Below are positions 22,989 through 30,505 of a stretch of 40,011 nucleotides of DNA, piece after piece. Where the stretch lies: contig CATKAP010000119.1 in assembly GCA_949746255.1 (NCBI GenBank), forward strand, positions 1-40,011. The letters run 5' to 3'. This DNA is from an uncultured bacterium. Lineage in GTDB: Bacteria; Bacillota; Clostridia; Christensenellales; Borkfalkiaceae. Position 1 is the first letter of the stretch; every line of letters begins with the position of its first letter. The position numbers were made by a program, and so were the translations under genes. The notes beneath the pieces are model-generated. The model was not told where the DNA came from. It did not search any database and saw only the letters and a list, made by a program, of their open reading frames with translations.

Positions 22989-23678
22989 ATGGAACAGGAA
23001 CAAAAAGAACTTTCCGAAGTATCGGAACAAATTCGCGCGGAAGCAAAGACCGCCCGTGCGAAAAAATTAAAGCAATATTTTTCGGCTACGAGAATTGCGT
23101 ATATGGCGCTGTTTACCGCGCTTTCATACGTTATAGGTTTGTTTGACTTTTCTCTTTTGCCGGGAACGCCGGTAGATTTTTTAAAACTCGATTTTTCCAA
23201 CGTGTTCGTTATGATAGGCGGTTTCTCTTTGGGGCCTATAGCGGGTACCGTTATTGCCGTACTCAAAGAATTATTGCATGCGCTTACGGTTGGGAAAACG
23301 GCTTTTGTGGGAGAATTTGCGAACATTTTGTTTGTTTTACCTTATCTCTTGGTGCCTTCTATAATATATAAAAAGCACAAAAATATAAAAACCGTGCTTT
23401 GGACTCTGGCGGTTGGCTGCGCGGGTGCGTGCCTGATTTCAATGCCCGTAAATTATTTTTTGAATTTTCCCGCGTTTGCGGTCGCTTTCGGCGGTACGTG
23501 GGAATCCGGAAAAACGCTTTTTGTCAACGTTTGGTATTGGGCGTTGTTGTTCAACGTTATTAAAACGGTAAGCGTTTCGGTAGTGGTTCTGTTATTATAT
23601 AAGCCGCTCTCAATTCTTATTAAGAAGACGGCTGAAAGATTCGAGGTTAAAAAACGCGTCGTTAGAGAAACAAAATGA
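22989..23678 (+). CDS. ribU: Riboflavin ECF transporter substrate-binding component RibU
   Basis: RibU is the membrane S-component that binds riboflavin and works with shared ECF A/A'/T subunits, which are not in this window. The 229-residue protein has a charged N-terminal stretch of about 30 residues, then about six helices. The signature KLDFSNVFVMIGGFSLGPIA is near residue 60 and VLKELLHALTVGKTAFVGEF near 84-103. The C-terminus is basic and cytoplasmic. The FMN riboswitch directly upstream independently supports riboflavin as substrate. The ribosome-binding site AAGGAG ends at about 22980. Confidence 0.95.
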   Translation: MEQEQKELSEVSEQIRAEAKTARAKKLKQYFSATRIAYMALFTALSYVIGLFDFSLLPGTPVDFLKLDFSNVFVMIGGFSLGPIAGTVIAVLKELLHALTVGKTAFVGEFANILFVLPYLLVPSIIYKKHKNIKTVLWTLAVGCAGACLISMPVNYFLNFPAFAVAFGGTWESGKTLFVNVWYWALLFNVIKTVSVSVVVLLLYKPLSILIKKTAERFEVKKRVVRETK

Positions 23679-23698
23679 CCTATATAATTACTATTTTA

Positions 23699-23727
23699 TT
23701 GCAAAAATTCGCCGTACGGTTTATAAT
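23699..23727 (+). promoter_or_regulatory. Promoter giving a leaderless tsaE mRNA
   Basis: TTGCAA (23699-23704) and TATAAT (23722-23727) are 17 bases apart. Only eight bases separate the -10 from the tsaE ATG at 23736, so transcription should begin within about two bases of the ATG. No ribosome-binding site is present. Confidence 0.75.
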
Positions 23728-23735
23728 ATAGCCGT

Positions 23736-24140
23736 ATGGCAGTTTTTTTATCGGACAGCGCCGAAGATACTTTGCAATTCGGCGAAGAATACGCCAAAAC
23801 TTTGAAATGCGGCGACGTTGTGGTTTTAAACGGCGAAATGGGCGCGGGTAAAACGGTATTCTGTAAGGGCGTGGCCAAAGGTTTGGGCATTGACGACGAA
23901 GTTTTAAGTCCCACATATGCCTATATGAACGACTACGGCGGGAAATTGTATCATTTTGACTGTTACCGCCTTAGAAACGGCGGACAAGCCGAAGCATTGG
24001 GACTTACCGATTATTTCTACGCGGGCGGCGTATGCCTTATAGAATGGGCGGAAAATATTTCAGACGTATTGCCTGAAACGTACAGGACGGTGGAAATTAT
24101 AAAGACGGCGCAAAATACAAGGAAGATAATTTATGAGTAA
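23736..24140 (+). CDS. tsaE: tRNA t6A biosynthesis ATPase TsaE
   Basis: TsaE is the ATPase of the TsaBDE complex that makes the t6A modification of ANN-decoding tRNAs. The 134-residue protein has the Walker A motif GEMGAGKT (about 33-40), the SPTYAYMNDYGGKLYHFDCYR segment (in part; about 58 onward) and LIEWAENI (near 107). These are all TsaE features. It overlaps tsaB by eight bases. No Shine-Dalgarno sequence precedes the ATG, and the promoter geometry suggests a leaderless message. Confidence 0.96.
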   Translation: MAVFLSDSAEDTLQFGEEYAKTLKCGDVVVLNGEMGAGKTVFCKGVAKGLGIDDEVLSPTYAYMNDYGGKLYHFDCYRLRNGGQAEALGLTDYFYAGGVCLIEWAENISDVLPETYRTVEIIKTAQNTRKIIYE

Positions 24141-24756
24141 GTTTCTTGCTATCGATACTTCGTCGCGATATCTGAACGTATTGGTGCGGAATGAACAAAA
24201 AACGGCGCAGCGTTTTTTACCGGAATGCGCAATGCAACACTCCGTATTGTTATCGGACGAAATAGACAAAGCGTTCGGCGAAGCGGAATTAACGCCTTCC
24301 GAATGCGACTTTTTTGCCGCGGTAACGGGACCGGGTTCTTTTACGGGTATCAGAATAGGTATAGCCACGGTTAAAGGCTTTGCGTTGGCGACGGCTAAGC
24401 CGTTGGTTGCCGTAACTTCGTTCGATTTGATAGCATATAATGTTGCAGACGAAAATTTTTACGTCGTTATCGACGCCGCGCACTCGCATTACTATGTATG
24501 CGGTTACGGTAAGGATAAAAAAATTATTCTCGAACCTTGCTATCTTTCGGAAGAACGGGTTAAAGAATTGAAATATTCTTTATACGGTTTTGAAAATTTA
24601 GCTTTTGAAAACTATACGCGGTTGAATCCTGAGCGCTGTTTGACTGTTGCTGTGGAAGCGTTGGAAAGCCGGCTTTCGCGCGAAATGACCGCTTTGTATG
24701 TGCGGAAGAGTCAGGCGGAGGAAAATTTAAATGCAAATAAGAGAGTGGAAATATAA
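24133..24756 (+). CDS. tsaB: tRNA t6A biosynthesis protein TsaB
   Basis: TsaB is the ASKHA-fold partner of the threonylcarbamoyl transferase TsaD. The 207-residue protein begins FLAIDTSSRYLNVLV and contains the hallmark AVTGPGSFTGIRIGIATVKG (about 64-83) and the VAVTSFDLIA segment. It overlaps tsaE by 8 bases and rimI by 26, a tight translational unit. TsaD is not in the window. Confidence 0.96.
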   Translation: MSKFLAIDTSSRYLNVLVRNEQKTAQRFLPECAMQHSVLLSDEIDKAFGEAELTPSECDFFAAVTGPGSFTGIRIGIATVKGFALATAKPLVAVTSFDLIAYNVADENFYVVIDAAHSHYYVCGYGKDKKIILEPCYLSEERVKELKYSLYGFENLAFENYTRLNPERCLTVAVEALESRLSREMTALYVRKSQAEENLNANKRVEI

Positions 24757-25165
24757 AGATATTTTAAAAATTTCCGAAATGGAAAAAGAATGTTTTCCTA
24801 AAGAGCCGTGGAGTTTTAAAATGCTTGCCGAAAGTTTCGGTTCGGAAGCTTTTCACGGCGTACTTGCCGAGGACGGAGAAGAAATTATAGGTTACGGCGG
24901 AATTACGGTGGCGGCGGATACTGCCGATATAGACAATATCGCCGTAACGGAGGCGTACCGCAACAGCGGCGTTGCATCGGCTATATTAGGCGGCCTAACC
25001 GAATTCGCGCGCGGTAAAGGCGTTAAAAAGATATTTTTGGAAGTGCGCGTTTCAAATAGCGTTGCTATGCGGTTATATCTTAAAAACGGTTTTAAAGGCG
25101 TGTACGCGCGCACGCGTTATTATTCCGACGGCGAGGATTGCCTCGTAATGTCAAAGGAGTTGTAA
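24731..25165 (+). CDS. rimI: Ribosomal-protein-alanine N-acetyltransferase RimI
   Basis: RimI acetylates the N-terminal alanine of S18 and belongs to the GNAT fold. The 144-residue protein has the pattern DIDNIAVTEAYRNSGVASAI (acetyl-CoA motif A, about 76-95), LEVRVSNSVAMRLYLKNGF (about 107-125) and RTRYYSDGEDCLVM near the end. The last of these distinguishes RimI from general GNATs. The tsaE-tsaB-rimI order is common in bacteria. The start lies inside tsaB. Confidence 0.93.
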   Translation: MQIREWKYKDILKISEMEKECFPKEPWSFKMLAESFGSEAFHGVLAEDGEEIIGYGGITVAADTADIDNIAVTEAYRNSGVASAILGGLTEFARGKGVKKIFLEVRVSNSVAMRLYLKNGFKGVYARTRYYSDGEDCLVMSKEL

Positions 25166-25166
25166 A

Positions 25167-25892
25167 ATTTTTTGCGAAGGTAAATTCGTGCCCTGCATTT
25201 CCGCGGGCGAGGGAACAGACGTGCTTATGTTGCATGGATATGGTTCCTGCAAAGAAAGTTTTTACTATCAGATTAAATTTTTATCCCAGTATTATAAAGT
25301 CACCGTTCCGGATATGCCGGGATTCGGCGCAAACGGCGGTTTGGAAGACGCTTGGTCGGTGAGCGATTACTCGTCGTGGGTTTTAAAGTTTTTAAAAAGT
25401 TCAAAACTTTGTCAACCGCATATTATAGCTCATTCTTTCGGGGCGCGCGTTGCTTTAAAGCTTTTGGCTGAAAATGAAGATATTGCTTCCAAACTTGTGA
25501 TAACGGGCGGCGCGGGGCTCGTCAAACCGCGTACAAAGCAATATATAAGGCGGGTAAAAGCTTACAGGCGTATTAAAAAGATATTCCCCGCGTATGCAGA
25601 AAAAAAGTTCGGAAGCGAGGAATACAGGAAACTTTCGCCCGTAATGAAGGAAAGTTATAAAAAAATAGTCAACGAAGATTTGCGCGAATACGCTGCAAAA
25701 ATAAAAAATAAAACTTTGCTTGTTTACGGCGATAACGATACCGTTACGCCTTCCGATGAAGAAGGGGCGACGTTTAATTCTCTTATAGCGGGAAGTCGAT
25801 TGCAAATAATTCGCGGCGGGCATTTCTGTTTTTGCGAAAACGCAGAAGAATTTAACGGCGAAGTCATAGCGTTTCTTACAGAATACATATAA
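25167..25892 (+). CDS. Alpha/beta hydrolase; start uncertain (ATT 25167 or GTG 25188)
   Basis: The protein has the alpha/beta hydrolase order. From the GTG numbering these are the oxyanion motif LHGYGS (15-20), nucleophile Ser83 in AHSFGA, acid Asp184 in YGDNDTVTP and His212 in GGHFCF. The length is 234 residues from GTG. No ATG gives a complete N-terminus. GTG 25188 has a modest GAAGG upstream. ATT 25167 lies seven bases after the strong AAAGGAG (25153-25159) and adds seven residues (IFCEGKF) that extend the first strand. The gene follows rimI after one base if the ATT is used. Substrate unknown; esterase or lipase-like activity is a guess. Confidence 0.8.
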   Translation: MFCEGKFVPCISAGEGTDVLMLHGYGSCKESFYYQIKFLSQYYKVTVPDMPGFGANGGLEDAWSVSDYSSWVLKFLKSSKLCQPHIIAHSFGARVALKLLAENEDIASKLVITGGAGLVKPRTKQYIRRVKAYRRIKKIFPAYAEKKFGSEEYRKLSPVMKESYKKIVNEDLREYAAKIKNKTLLVYGDNDTVTPSDEEGATFNSLIAGSRLQIIRGGHFCFCENAEEFNGEVIAFLTEYI

Positions 25893-25904
25893 AAGGAAAA
25901 GGAT

Positions 25905-27506
25905 ATGAGTATTTTTATTTCCGTTCCCAAAACAATTGAATGTGTGCTTACCGCGGTAATTTTTTCCGCGTTGTTTTCGGTGTGTTGTTATAAGTTGCTG
26001 GGTATATTGCAGGCTTACGGTTACAGCGGTAAAAAGTTTTTTCAATGGTCTCGCAAAAAGAATAACGCAATTTGGGGCAGACACGCAATGCTTGCGCTGT
26101 TGTGTGTTTTGGCTTGCGCGGTAATATCGCTTTGTTTTTCTTTTGCCGGCGAATGGTCCGCGGTCTGCGGACTTGCGGCTTACGTAATATTTTTTGCGGT
26201 TTATATTTGGTCGGACAACAAAATTGCGTTGAAATCTCCGGCTGTATTCACTTCAAGGTTTAAACGGCTTTATATTCTTTTATTTTTTATCAACGCAGTA
26301 TTTATTTATCTTGCCGTAACATTATTGAATTTTGCCGCATATATATGGGGTAACGCGGTTTTTGAAACTTTACGTTATTGTCCTCTTGCGGTATTCGCGT
26401 TGTTGTTTATCCCTCTCGTAATGCTGACAAATTTAATTTCCAAAGCATATGAAACGCCTCACAACAGAAAATTTGTGCGTAAAGCGGGGAAAAAACTTGC
26501 GGCTTCTTCCGTCAAGAAAATCGGAATTACGGGAAGCTACGGAAAAACGAGCGCTAAATTGATATTGACTTCTTTACTTTCGTCAAAGTACCGCGTGCTC
26601 GCTACTCCGCATTCGTATAATACGCCTATGGGCATAGCGCTTACAATAAATTCTGCGGAGCTTGAAAATTTCGACATTTTTATTGCGGAAATGGGCGCGC
26701 GCCACGCGGGAGATATTTCCGAGCTTTGCGAGCTTTGTTCGCCGGACTACGGCGTGATTACCGGTATTTGTCCGCAGCATTTGGAAACTTTCGGAAGTTT
26801 GGAAAACATAGTAAAAGCCAAAGGGGAGCTTTTGGAATATTCAAAGGAATGCGCGGTAATTTCTCCCGATTGTGCGGATATGTTTTCCGGTTATACGGTT
26901 AAAAAAATTGCCGAACGGTGCGCTTCGGACGTTGTTTGTTCTTGCGGCGGTACGGAATTAACGCTAAGCCTCGGCGGAGAAAGCAGAAGGGTGAAAACCA
27001 AACTTTTGGGAAAACATTCGGCTGAAAATATCGCGCTTGCGGCGCAGGTTGCTTTTGCCGTGGGTATGAGTTTGGACGAAATTGCCGAAGCCGTCGGCGG
27101 TATAGATTATATCGAACACCGTTTGCAGCTTATACAATCCGGAGGAGTTAACATATTAGACGACGGTTACAATTCAAATATTAAAGGCGCCGCCGCGGCT
27201 ATAGAAGTTTTAAATACGTTCGGCGGAAGAAAAATAGCCGTTACGCCCGGACTTGTGGAATTGGGCGTTTTGGAAGAGAAGGAAAACGAAAATCTCGGCG
27301 AAAAACTCGTAGGTTTGGATTTGGTTATTCTCGTAGGAGAAACGCTTGTCTTACCTGTTAAAAAGGGTTATGAAAAAGCGGGCGGAGATATGGAAAAGCT
27401 TGTTATAAAACCTACTCTTGCCGCGGCGCAGGAGGAACTTAAAAAGTTTATACAAGTCGGCGACGCCGTACTCTTTTTAAACGATTTACCCGATATTTAC
27501 AATTAA
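25905..27506 (+). CDS. MurF-like Mur ligase fused to an N-terminal membrane domain
   Basis: MurF joins D-Ala-D-Ala to the cell-wall tripeptide. This 533-residue protein has about five hydrophobic helices in residues 8-180, followed by the Mur ligase body. Visible there are the ATP-binding GITGSYGKTSAKL (207-219), TPHSYNTPMG (about 235), EMGARHAGDI (about 265), HSAENIALA (about 375), IDYIEHRLQ and DDGYNSNIKGA (about 420). Cytosolic MurF has no such membrane domain; its first domain binds the UDP sugar, and here that region is absent. So it may be a diverged, membrane-tethered ligase rather than the housekeeping MurF. ddl follows, which favours cell-wall work. Confidence 0.85.
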   Translation: MSIFISVPKTIECVLTAVIFSALFSVCCYKLLGILQAYGYSGKKFFQWSRKKNNAIWGRHAMLALLCVLACAVISLCFSFAGEWSAVCGLAAYVIFFAVYIWSDNKIALKSPAVFTSRFKRLYILLFFINAVFIYLAVTLLNFAAYIWGNAVFETLRYCPLAVFALLFIPLVMLTNLISKAYETPHNRKFVRKAGKKLAASSVKKIGITGSYGKTSAKLILTSLLSSKYRVLATPHSYNTPMGIALTINSAELENFDIFIAEMGARHAGDISELCELCSPDYGVITGICPQHLETFGSLENIVKAKGELLEYSKECAVISPDCADMFSGYTVKKIAERCASDVVCSCGGTELTLSLGGESRRVKTKLLGKHSAENIALAAQVAFAVGMSLDEIAEAVGGIDYIEHRLQLIQSGGVNILDDGYNSNIKGAAAAIEVLNTFGGRKIAVTPGLVELGVLEEKENENLGEKLVGLDLVILVGETLVLPVKKGYEKAGGDMEKLVIKPTLAAAQEELKKFIQVGDAVLFLNDLPDIYN

Positions 27507-27630
27507 AAACTTTAAATTTGATTGATATTATAAGGTTCGTAAAAGCCGAGCATAAAAAGGTTTTTCGAGGCTTATGGAAGTTTTAAAAATTACCAAAGCG
27601 AAAGTGATTATTAACGCGGAGGTATTTTTT

Positions 27631-28725
27631 ATGACGAAAACGATTGCTGTTATATTCGGCGGAATGTCTAACGAAAACGAAGTTTCCGTAATTACGGGAA
27701 CAATGGCTATAAATGTTTTAAAAAACGGCGGCGATTCAGTAGTGCCCGTTTATATATCGCAGTCGGGAGAAATTTATTCCGACGATATTTTGTGCGACGT
27801 ATCAAATTTTAAAAATTCGGATTTTACAAACGCGCCCCGTGCCGTGATAGCCGACGGCGGCGTGTACACTTTTAATAAACGGGGTAAAGTGAAAAAATTC
27901 CGTTCCGTAGACGTGGCGCTGAATTGTTGCCACGGAGGTGCGGGCGAGGGCGGCGGTGTGTGCGGACTTTGTTCTCTCGGCGGAATTCCGCTTGCAAGCG
28001 CGGGAATATTCGAATCCGCTTCCTTTATGAATAAGTATTTTACAAAGCTCGTTTTAAAATCGCTCGGCATAAAAACCGCCGATTATACTTACATAAAGAG
28101 CCTTTCGGACGTCGACGTATATTCAAACATATTAAAGTTTCCTTCGATAGTAAAGCCTGTAAACCTCGGTTCGAGTATAGGAATCGAAAAGGTGGATAAC
28201 TTAGAAGAGCTTAAAGCAGCGGTTGAATGCGCTTTGGTATACGACGACGCCGTTATCGTGGAAGAATACCTGAAAGACCGAAAAGAGATCAACTGCGCGG
28301 CGTATTTCGCGCACGGTAAGGTTATAACTTCCGAGTGCGAAGAAGTTGCGGGCGGTGAAATATTAAGCTTTGAAGACAAATATTGCGGCGGCGCCAAAAG
28401 CGTTTTGCCGGCGAATTTGGAGCCTTCTTTTTCCTCGCTTATAAAGAATATTACAAGGGCGGTTTATACTCGGCTTGAAATGCGGGGAATAGTTCGTTTC
28501 GATTTTATTCTGAGCGGCGGCAAAGTATATTTAAGCGAAATAAATACCGTTCCGGGGTCTCTGTCTTATTATCTTCTTTCCGCCGGATTTAAAGATTTTT
28601 ATAAAGTTCTTTCCGCCGTTATGGAGCAAGCTATAGAAGATAATTCGGCAAGAAAAAATAAAAAAATTATAACCACTGGAATACTTGAAAATATTACGCC
28701 GTCTTTAAAACTCGGCAGAAAATAA
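27631..28725 (+). CDS. ddl: D-alanine--D-alanine ligase
   Basis: Ddl makes the D-Ala-D-Ala dipeptide for peptidoglycan. The 364-residue protein begins IAVIFGGMSNENEVSVITG. It contains KPVNLGSSIGI (near 180), the EEYLKDRKEINCA segment (near 210), FEDKYCGG of the omega loop, and RFDFILSGGKVYLSEINTVP with the metal-binding Glu and Asn. I start it at ATG 27631 behind GGAGG (27618-27622); in-frame codons back to 27574 have no ribosome-binding site. It pairs with the MurF-like gene upstream, the enzyme that would use its product. Confidence 0.95.
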   Translation: MTKTIAVIFGGMSNENEVSVITGTMAINVLKNGGDSVVPVYISQSGEIYSDDILCDVSNFKNSDFTNAPRAVIADGGVYTFNKRGKVKKFRSVDVALNCCHGGAGEGGGVCGLCSLGGIPLASAGIFESASFMNKYFTKLVLKSLGIKTADYTYIKSLSDVDVYSNILKFPSIVKPVNLGSSIGIEKVDNLEELKAAVECALVYDDAVIVEEYLKDRKEINCAAYFAHGKVITSECEEVAGGEILSFEDKYCGGAKSVLPANLEPSFSSLIKNITRAVYTRLEMRGIVRFDFILSGGKVYLSEINTVPGSLSYYLLSAGFKDFYKVLSAVMEQAIEDNSARKNKKIITTGILENITPSLKLGRK

Positions 28726-28734
28726 TTTAACTTA

Positions 28735-28765
28735 ACGGAGGGCGCTTTTGTAAAGCGCCCTCCGT
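28735..28765. terminator. Hairpin between convergent ddl and acyltransferase genes
   Basis: A perfect 14-bp stem, ACGGAGGGCGCTTT and AAAGCGCCCTCCGT, has a TGT loop. T-runs are weak on both sides, but its position between convergent genes suits a shared terminator. Confidence 0.7.
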
Positions 28766-28799
28766 AATATATAAATCGTTTTTGGTTCAAAATGTTGTA

Positions 28800-29621
28800 T
28801 TATCTTTTGTTTTTTCTGATATCGGGAAGATATTCCAACGGTGTGCCGTAAGCGGCTTCGTAACATTCTTTCCATTTGTTTTGAACTTGTTTTGCCATTG
28901 CGGTAATTCTTTCGCGGCGTATAAGTGTTTCGTCCGGGAAAACCGGCGGAAGAATGTTAATTTTTAATTTTCGTATTCGACCCTTTTTATCTTTTTTAAA
29001 AGTGCAAAATAAGGGGATAACGGGAACGTTAAATTTTAAGGCATAGGCGAACGCGCCTTCTTTCACGGGGCGCGGTTTTTGATAATTCGTCCACATTGCT
29101 CTCTCGGCGTAAAAATTTATAATCTTTCCTTTTTCGAGCAGCCTTTTCATCTCTTTGTTAAGGTTTTTCATTGCGTCGAAACTTTCGCTGAACGGCAACA
29201 TTGCGGCGCGGCGGATGAACCAGCCCGCAAGTCCGTTTTTATTATTGTAGGGCGCCATGGTATGATACGAACGGAAATAACCTACCGCATGCCGTACAAA
29301 CAGAGTATCCAAATATGATATATGGTTGCAAACGCAAAGCGCGCCCTGTTTTTTAATTGATTTTAAATTTTTTTTGCCGGTAACCCTTGCGCCGTAAGCG
29401 ACCCATAAAAGTATGGGCGCAAATATTCGCATAAGCGTTTGCAATAAAAAAGTAACGCACCTCGACAACGGGTGTTGCCGGTAATTATATTCGGCTTTCG
29501 GCGAAGTCCAATTGTTTCCGAAAGGTATGTAATCGTAGTCGAATCTGCGGTAACTTTCGAGCACGTTTTGTATTCCGTCGCGTTTTTCGAGAACCGTGCG
29601 TTTTTCAGGTTTTTTACTCAT
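28800..29621 (-). CDS. PlsC-like 1-acyl-glycerol-3-phosphate acyltransferase
   Basis: PlsC-type enzymes add the second acyl chain to lysophosphatidic acid at the membrane. From the ATG at 29621 the protein is 273 residues. It has one hydrophobic segment (about 57-77), the catalytic H-x4-D in NHISYLD (His100, Asp105), FYAERAMW as a variant of the glycerophosphate motif, and VPVIPLF as motif IV. An in-frame ATG at 29657 lies at the edge of the -35 box and cannot be the start. No ribosome-binding site precedes 29621; the promoter geometry points to a leaderless message. The N-terminal 45 residues are charged and longer than in E. coli PlsC. Confidence 0.88.
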   Translation of the reverse strand: MSKKPEKRTVLEKRDGIQNVLESYRRFDYDYIPFGNNWTSPKAEYNYRQHPLSRCVTFLLQTLMRIFAPILLWVAYGARVTGKKNLKSIKKQGALCVCNHISYLDTLFVRHAVGYFRSYHTMAPYNNKNGLAGWFIRRAAMLPFSESFDAMKNLNKEMKRLLEKGKIINFYAERAMWTNYQKPRPVKEGAFAYALKFNVPVIPLFCTFKKDKKGRIRKLKINILPPVFPDETLIRRERITAMAKQVQNKWKECYEAAYGTPLEYLPDIRKNKR

Positions 29622-29628
29622 TAAAAGT

Positions 29629-29657
29629 ATTGTACTTATAAAACATGGGTTTGTCAA
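29629..29657 (-). promoter_or_regulatory. Promoter giving a leaderless acyltransferase mRNA
   Basis: On the minus strand, TTGACA (29657-29652) and TACAAT (29634-29629) are 17 bases apart. Seven bases separate the -10 from the ATG at 29621, so the predicted start point is the A of the ATG or its neighbour. Confidence 0.82.
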
Positions 29658-29672
29658 GTAGCTTTATAAAAG

Positions 29673-29701
29673 TTGACAATTTCAAGCTGCGCGGTTAAAA
29701 T
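29673..29701 (+). promoter_or_regulatory. Promoter giving a leaderless HNH-gene mRNA
   Basis: TTGACA (29673-29678) and TAAAAT (29696-29701) are 17 bases apart. Seven bases separate the -10 from the ATG at 29709. The -35 box is 15 bases from the divergent acyltransferase -35, so the two promoters are back to back. Confidence 0.82.
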
Positions 29702-29708
29702 GGTTTCT

Positions 29709-30137
29709 ATGAAGTTAAATTTCGAACTTGTGCCGGATTCCTGCTGGCACAGCAATTTAAGAAGCATTCTTACGCCATATCAATGGGATGTCGTGCGTAA
29801 AGAAGCTTACTCTCGCGCGGGCGGGAAATGTATGATTTGCGGCGCTGCGGTTAAAAGATTGGAGGCGCACGAGAGATGGGGGTACGATGAAAAGAACGCC
29901 GTACAAAAGCTTGTAGACGTTGTAGCCGTATGTCGTAGCTGTCACGAAGTTATTCATATCGGAAGAACTCAGCTTATCGGAAGGGAAAACGAGGCGTGCG
30001 AGCATTTTATGAAAGTTAACGGTTGCAATTATTCGGAATACCGTAAAGCTTTGGGCGAGGCAAACGTCGCGCACCGCCGAAGAAATCTGATTCCGGAGTG
30101 GAAGCTTGATTTAACTTATCTTAAAAAATTTATATGA
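29709..30137 (+). CDS. HNH-domain protein
   Basis: The 142-residue protein has a zinc-binding HNH-like core. CxxC is at C41/C44 (GKCMICG), LEAHERW carries the first His (54), and CRSCHEVIH follows with C75, C78, H79 and H83. HNH proteins are usually DNA endonucleases, but many chromosomal ones have unknown roles. It stands alone, with no restriction or phage gene nearby, so a housekeeping role is possible. I start it at ATG 29709, because the in-frame ATG at 29700 overlaps the -10 box. No ribosome-binding site is visible. Confidence 0.82.
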   Translation: MKLNFELVPDSCWHSNLRSILTPYQWDVVRKEAYSRAGGKCMICGAAVKRLEAHERWGYDEKNAVQKLVDVVAVCRSCHEVIHIGRTQLIGRENEACEHFMKVNGCNYSEYRKALGEANVAHRRRNLIPEWKLDLTYLKKFI

Positions 30138-30148
30138 AAAATATTTTT

Positions 30149-30171
30149 AAACGGGTAAAATCCCGTTTTTT
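30149..30171 (+). terminator. Intrinsic terminator after the HNH gene
   Basis: AAACGGG pairs with CCCGTTT around a TAAAAT loop and is followed by further T. Confidence 0.85.
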
Positions 30172-30335
30172 ATTTTAATTATTTTCAAATTAACATAAAT
30201 GTTTTACATGGTGTTATGTTTCACGTCGTTCAAACGATTTTTAACAGTCGTCTCCGTGAAACGGTTGTTAAATTTACCATACTATATCTAGTTATACCGT
30301 TAAAAATTTTCATACAAGATATTGTATCGTCACGC

Positions 30336-30364
30336 TTGACATAAGTGTGTTTTAGTATTATACT
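30336..30364 (+). promoter_or_regulatory. nrdD promoter P1 (distal)
   Basis: TTGACA (30336-30341) and TATACT (30359-30364) are 17 bases apart. NrdR boxes 1 and 2 end eight bases before the -35. Confidence 0.7.
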
Positions 30365-30444
30365 TGACCTTGCTACGTTTCCGGACGGGAAATGTCGGAA
30401 CAATAAAAAATCGAATTACAATACAATATATTGTGTAAATGCTA

Positions 30445-30473
30445 TTGACGAGCTACTAAATATATGATATAAT
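30445..30473 (+). promoter_or_regulatory. nrdD promoter P2 (proximal)
   Basis: TTGACG (30445-30450) and TATAAT (30468-30473) are 17 bases apart. Box 3 ends eight bases before the -35 and box 4 covers the spacer. The leader to the ATG is about 26 bases with GGAGG. Confidence 0.87.
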
Positions 30474-30505
30474 AATTTTGCATTTACCGTTTGGAGGAAT
30501 GAGAG

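Larger units (their letters stand above)
30172..30505 (+). promoter_or_regulatory. Regulatory region of nrdD: two promoters and four NrdR-box-like palindromes
   Basis: The NrdR box consensus is a 16-bp palindrome close to acaCwAtATaTwGtgt. Matches are box 1 at 30279-30294 (ATACTATATCTAGTTA), box 2 at 30312-30327 (ATACAAGATATTGTAT), box 3 at 30421-30436 (ATACAATATATTGTGT, 15 of 16) and a degenerate box 4 at 30453-30468. Centres of 1 and 2 are 33 bp apart, those of 3 and 4 are 32 bp, about three helical turns each. Boxes 1-2 sit just before promoter P1, boxes 3-4 on promoter P2. Further upstream, 30193-30272 holds inverted repeats (GTTTCACG/CGTGAAAC and TTTAACA/TGTTAAA). Confidence 0.82.

Noticed and set aside
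27574-27630. Earlier in-frame ATG for ddl at 27574
   Set aside because: No ribosome-binding site; GGAGG is just before 27631, where the conserved Ddl N-terminus begins.
29709-30137. HNH gene as part of a restriction or phage-defence island
   Set aside because: Both neighbours are housekeeping-type genes and no methylase, helicase or other defence gene is nearby.
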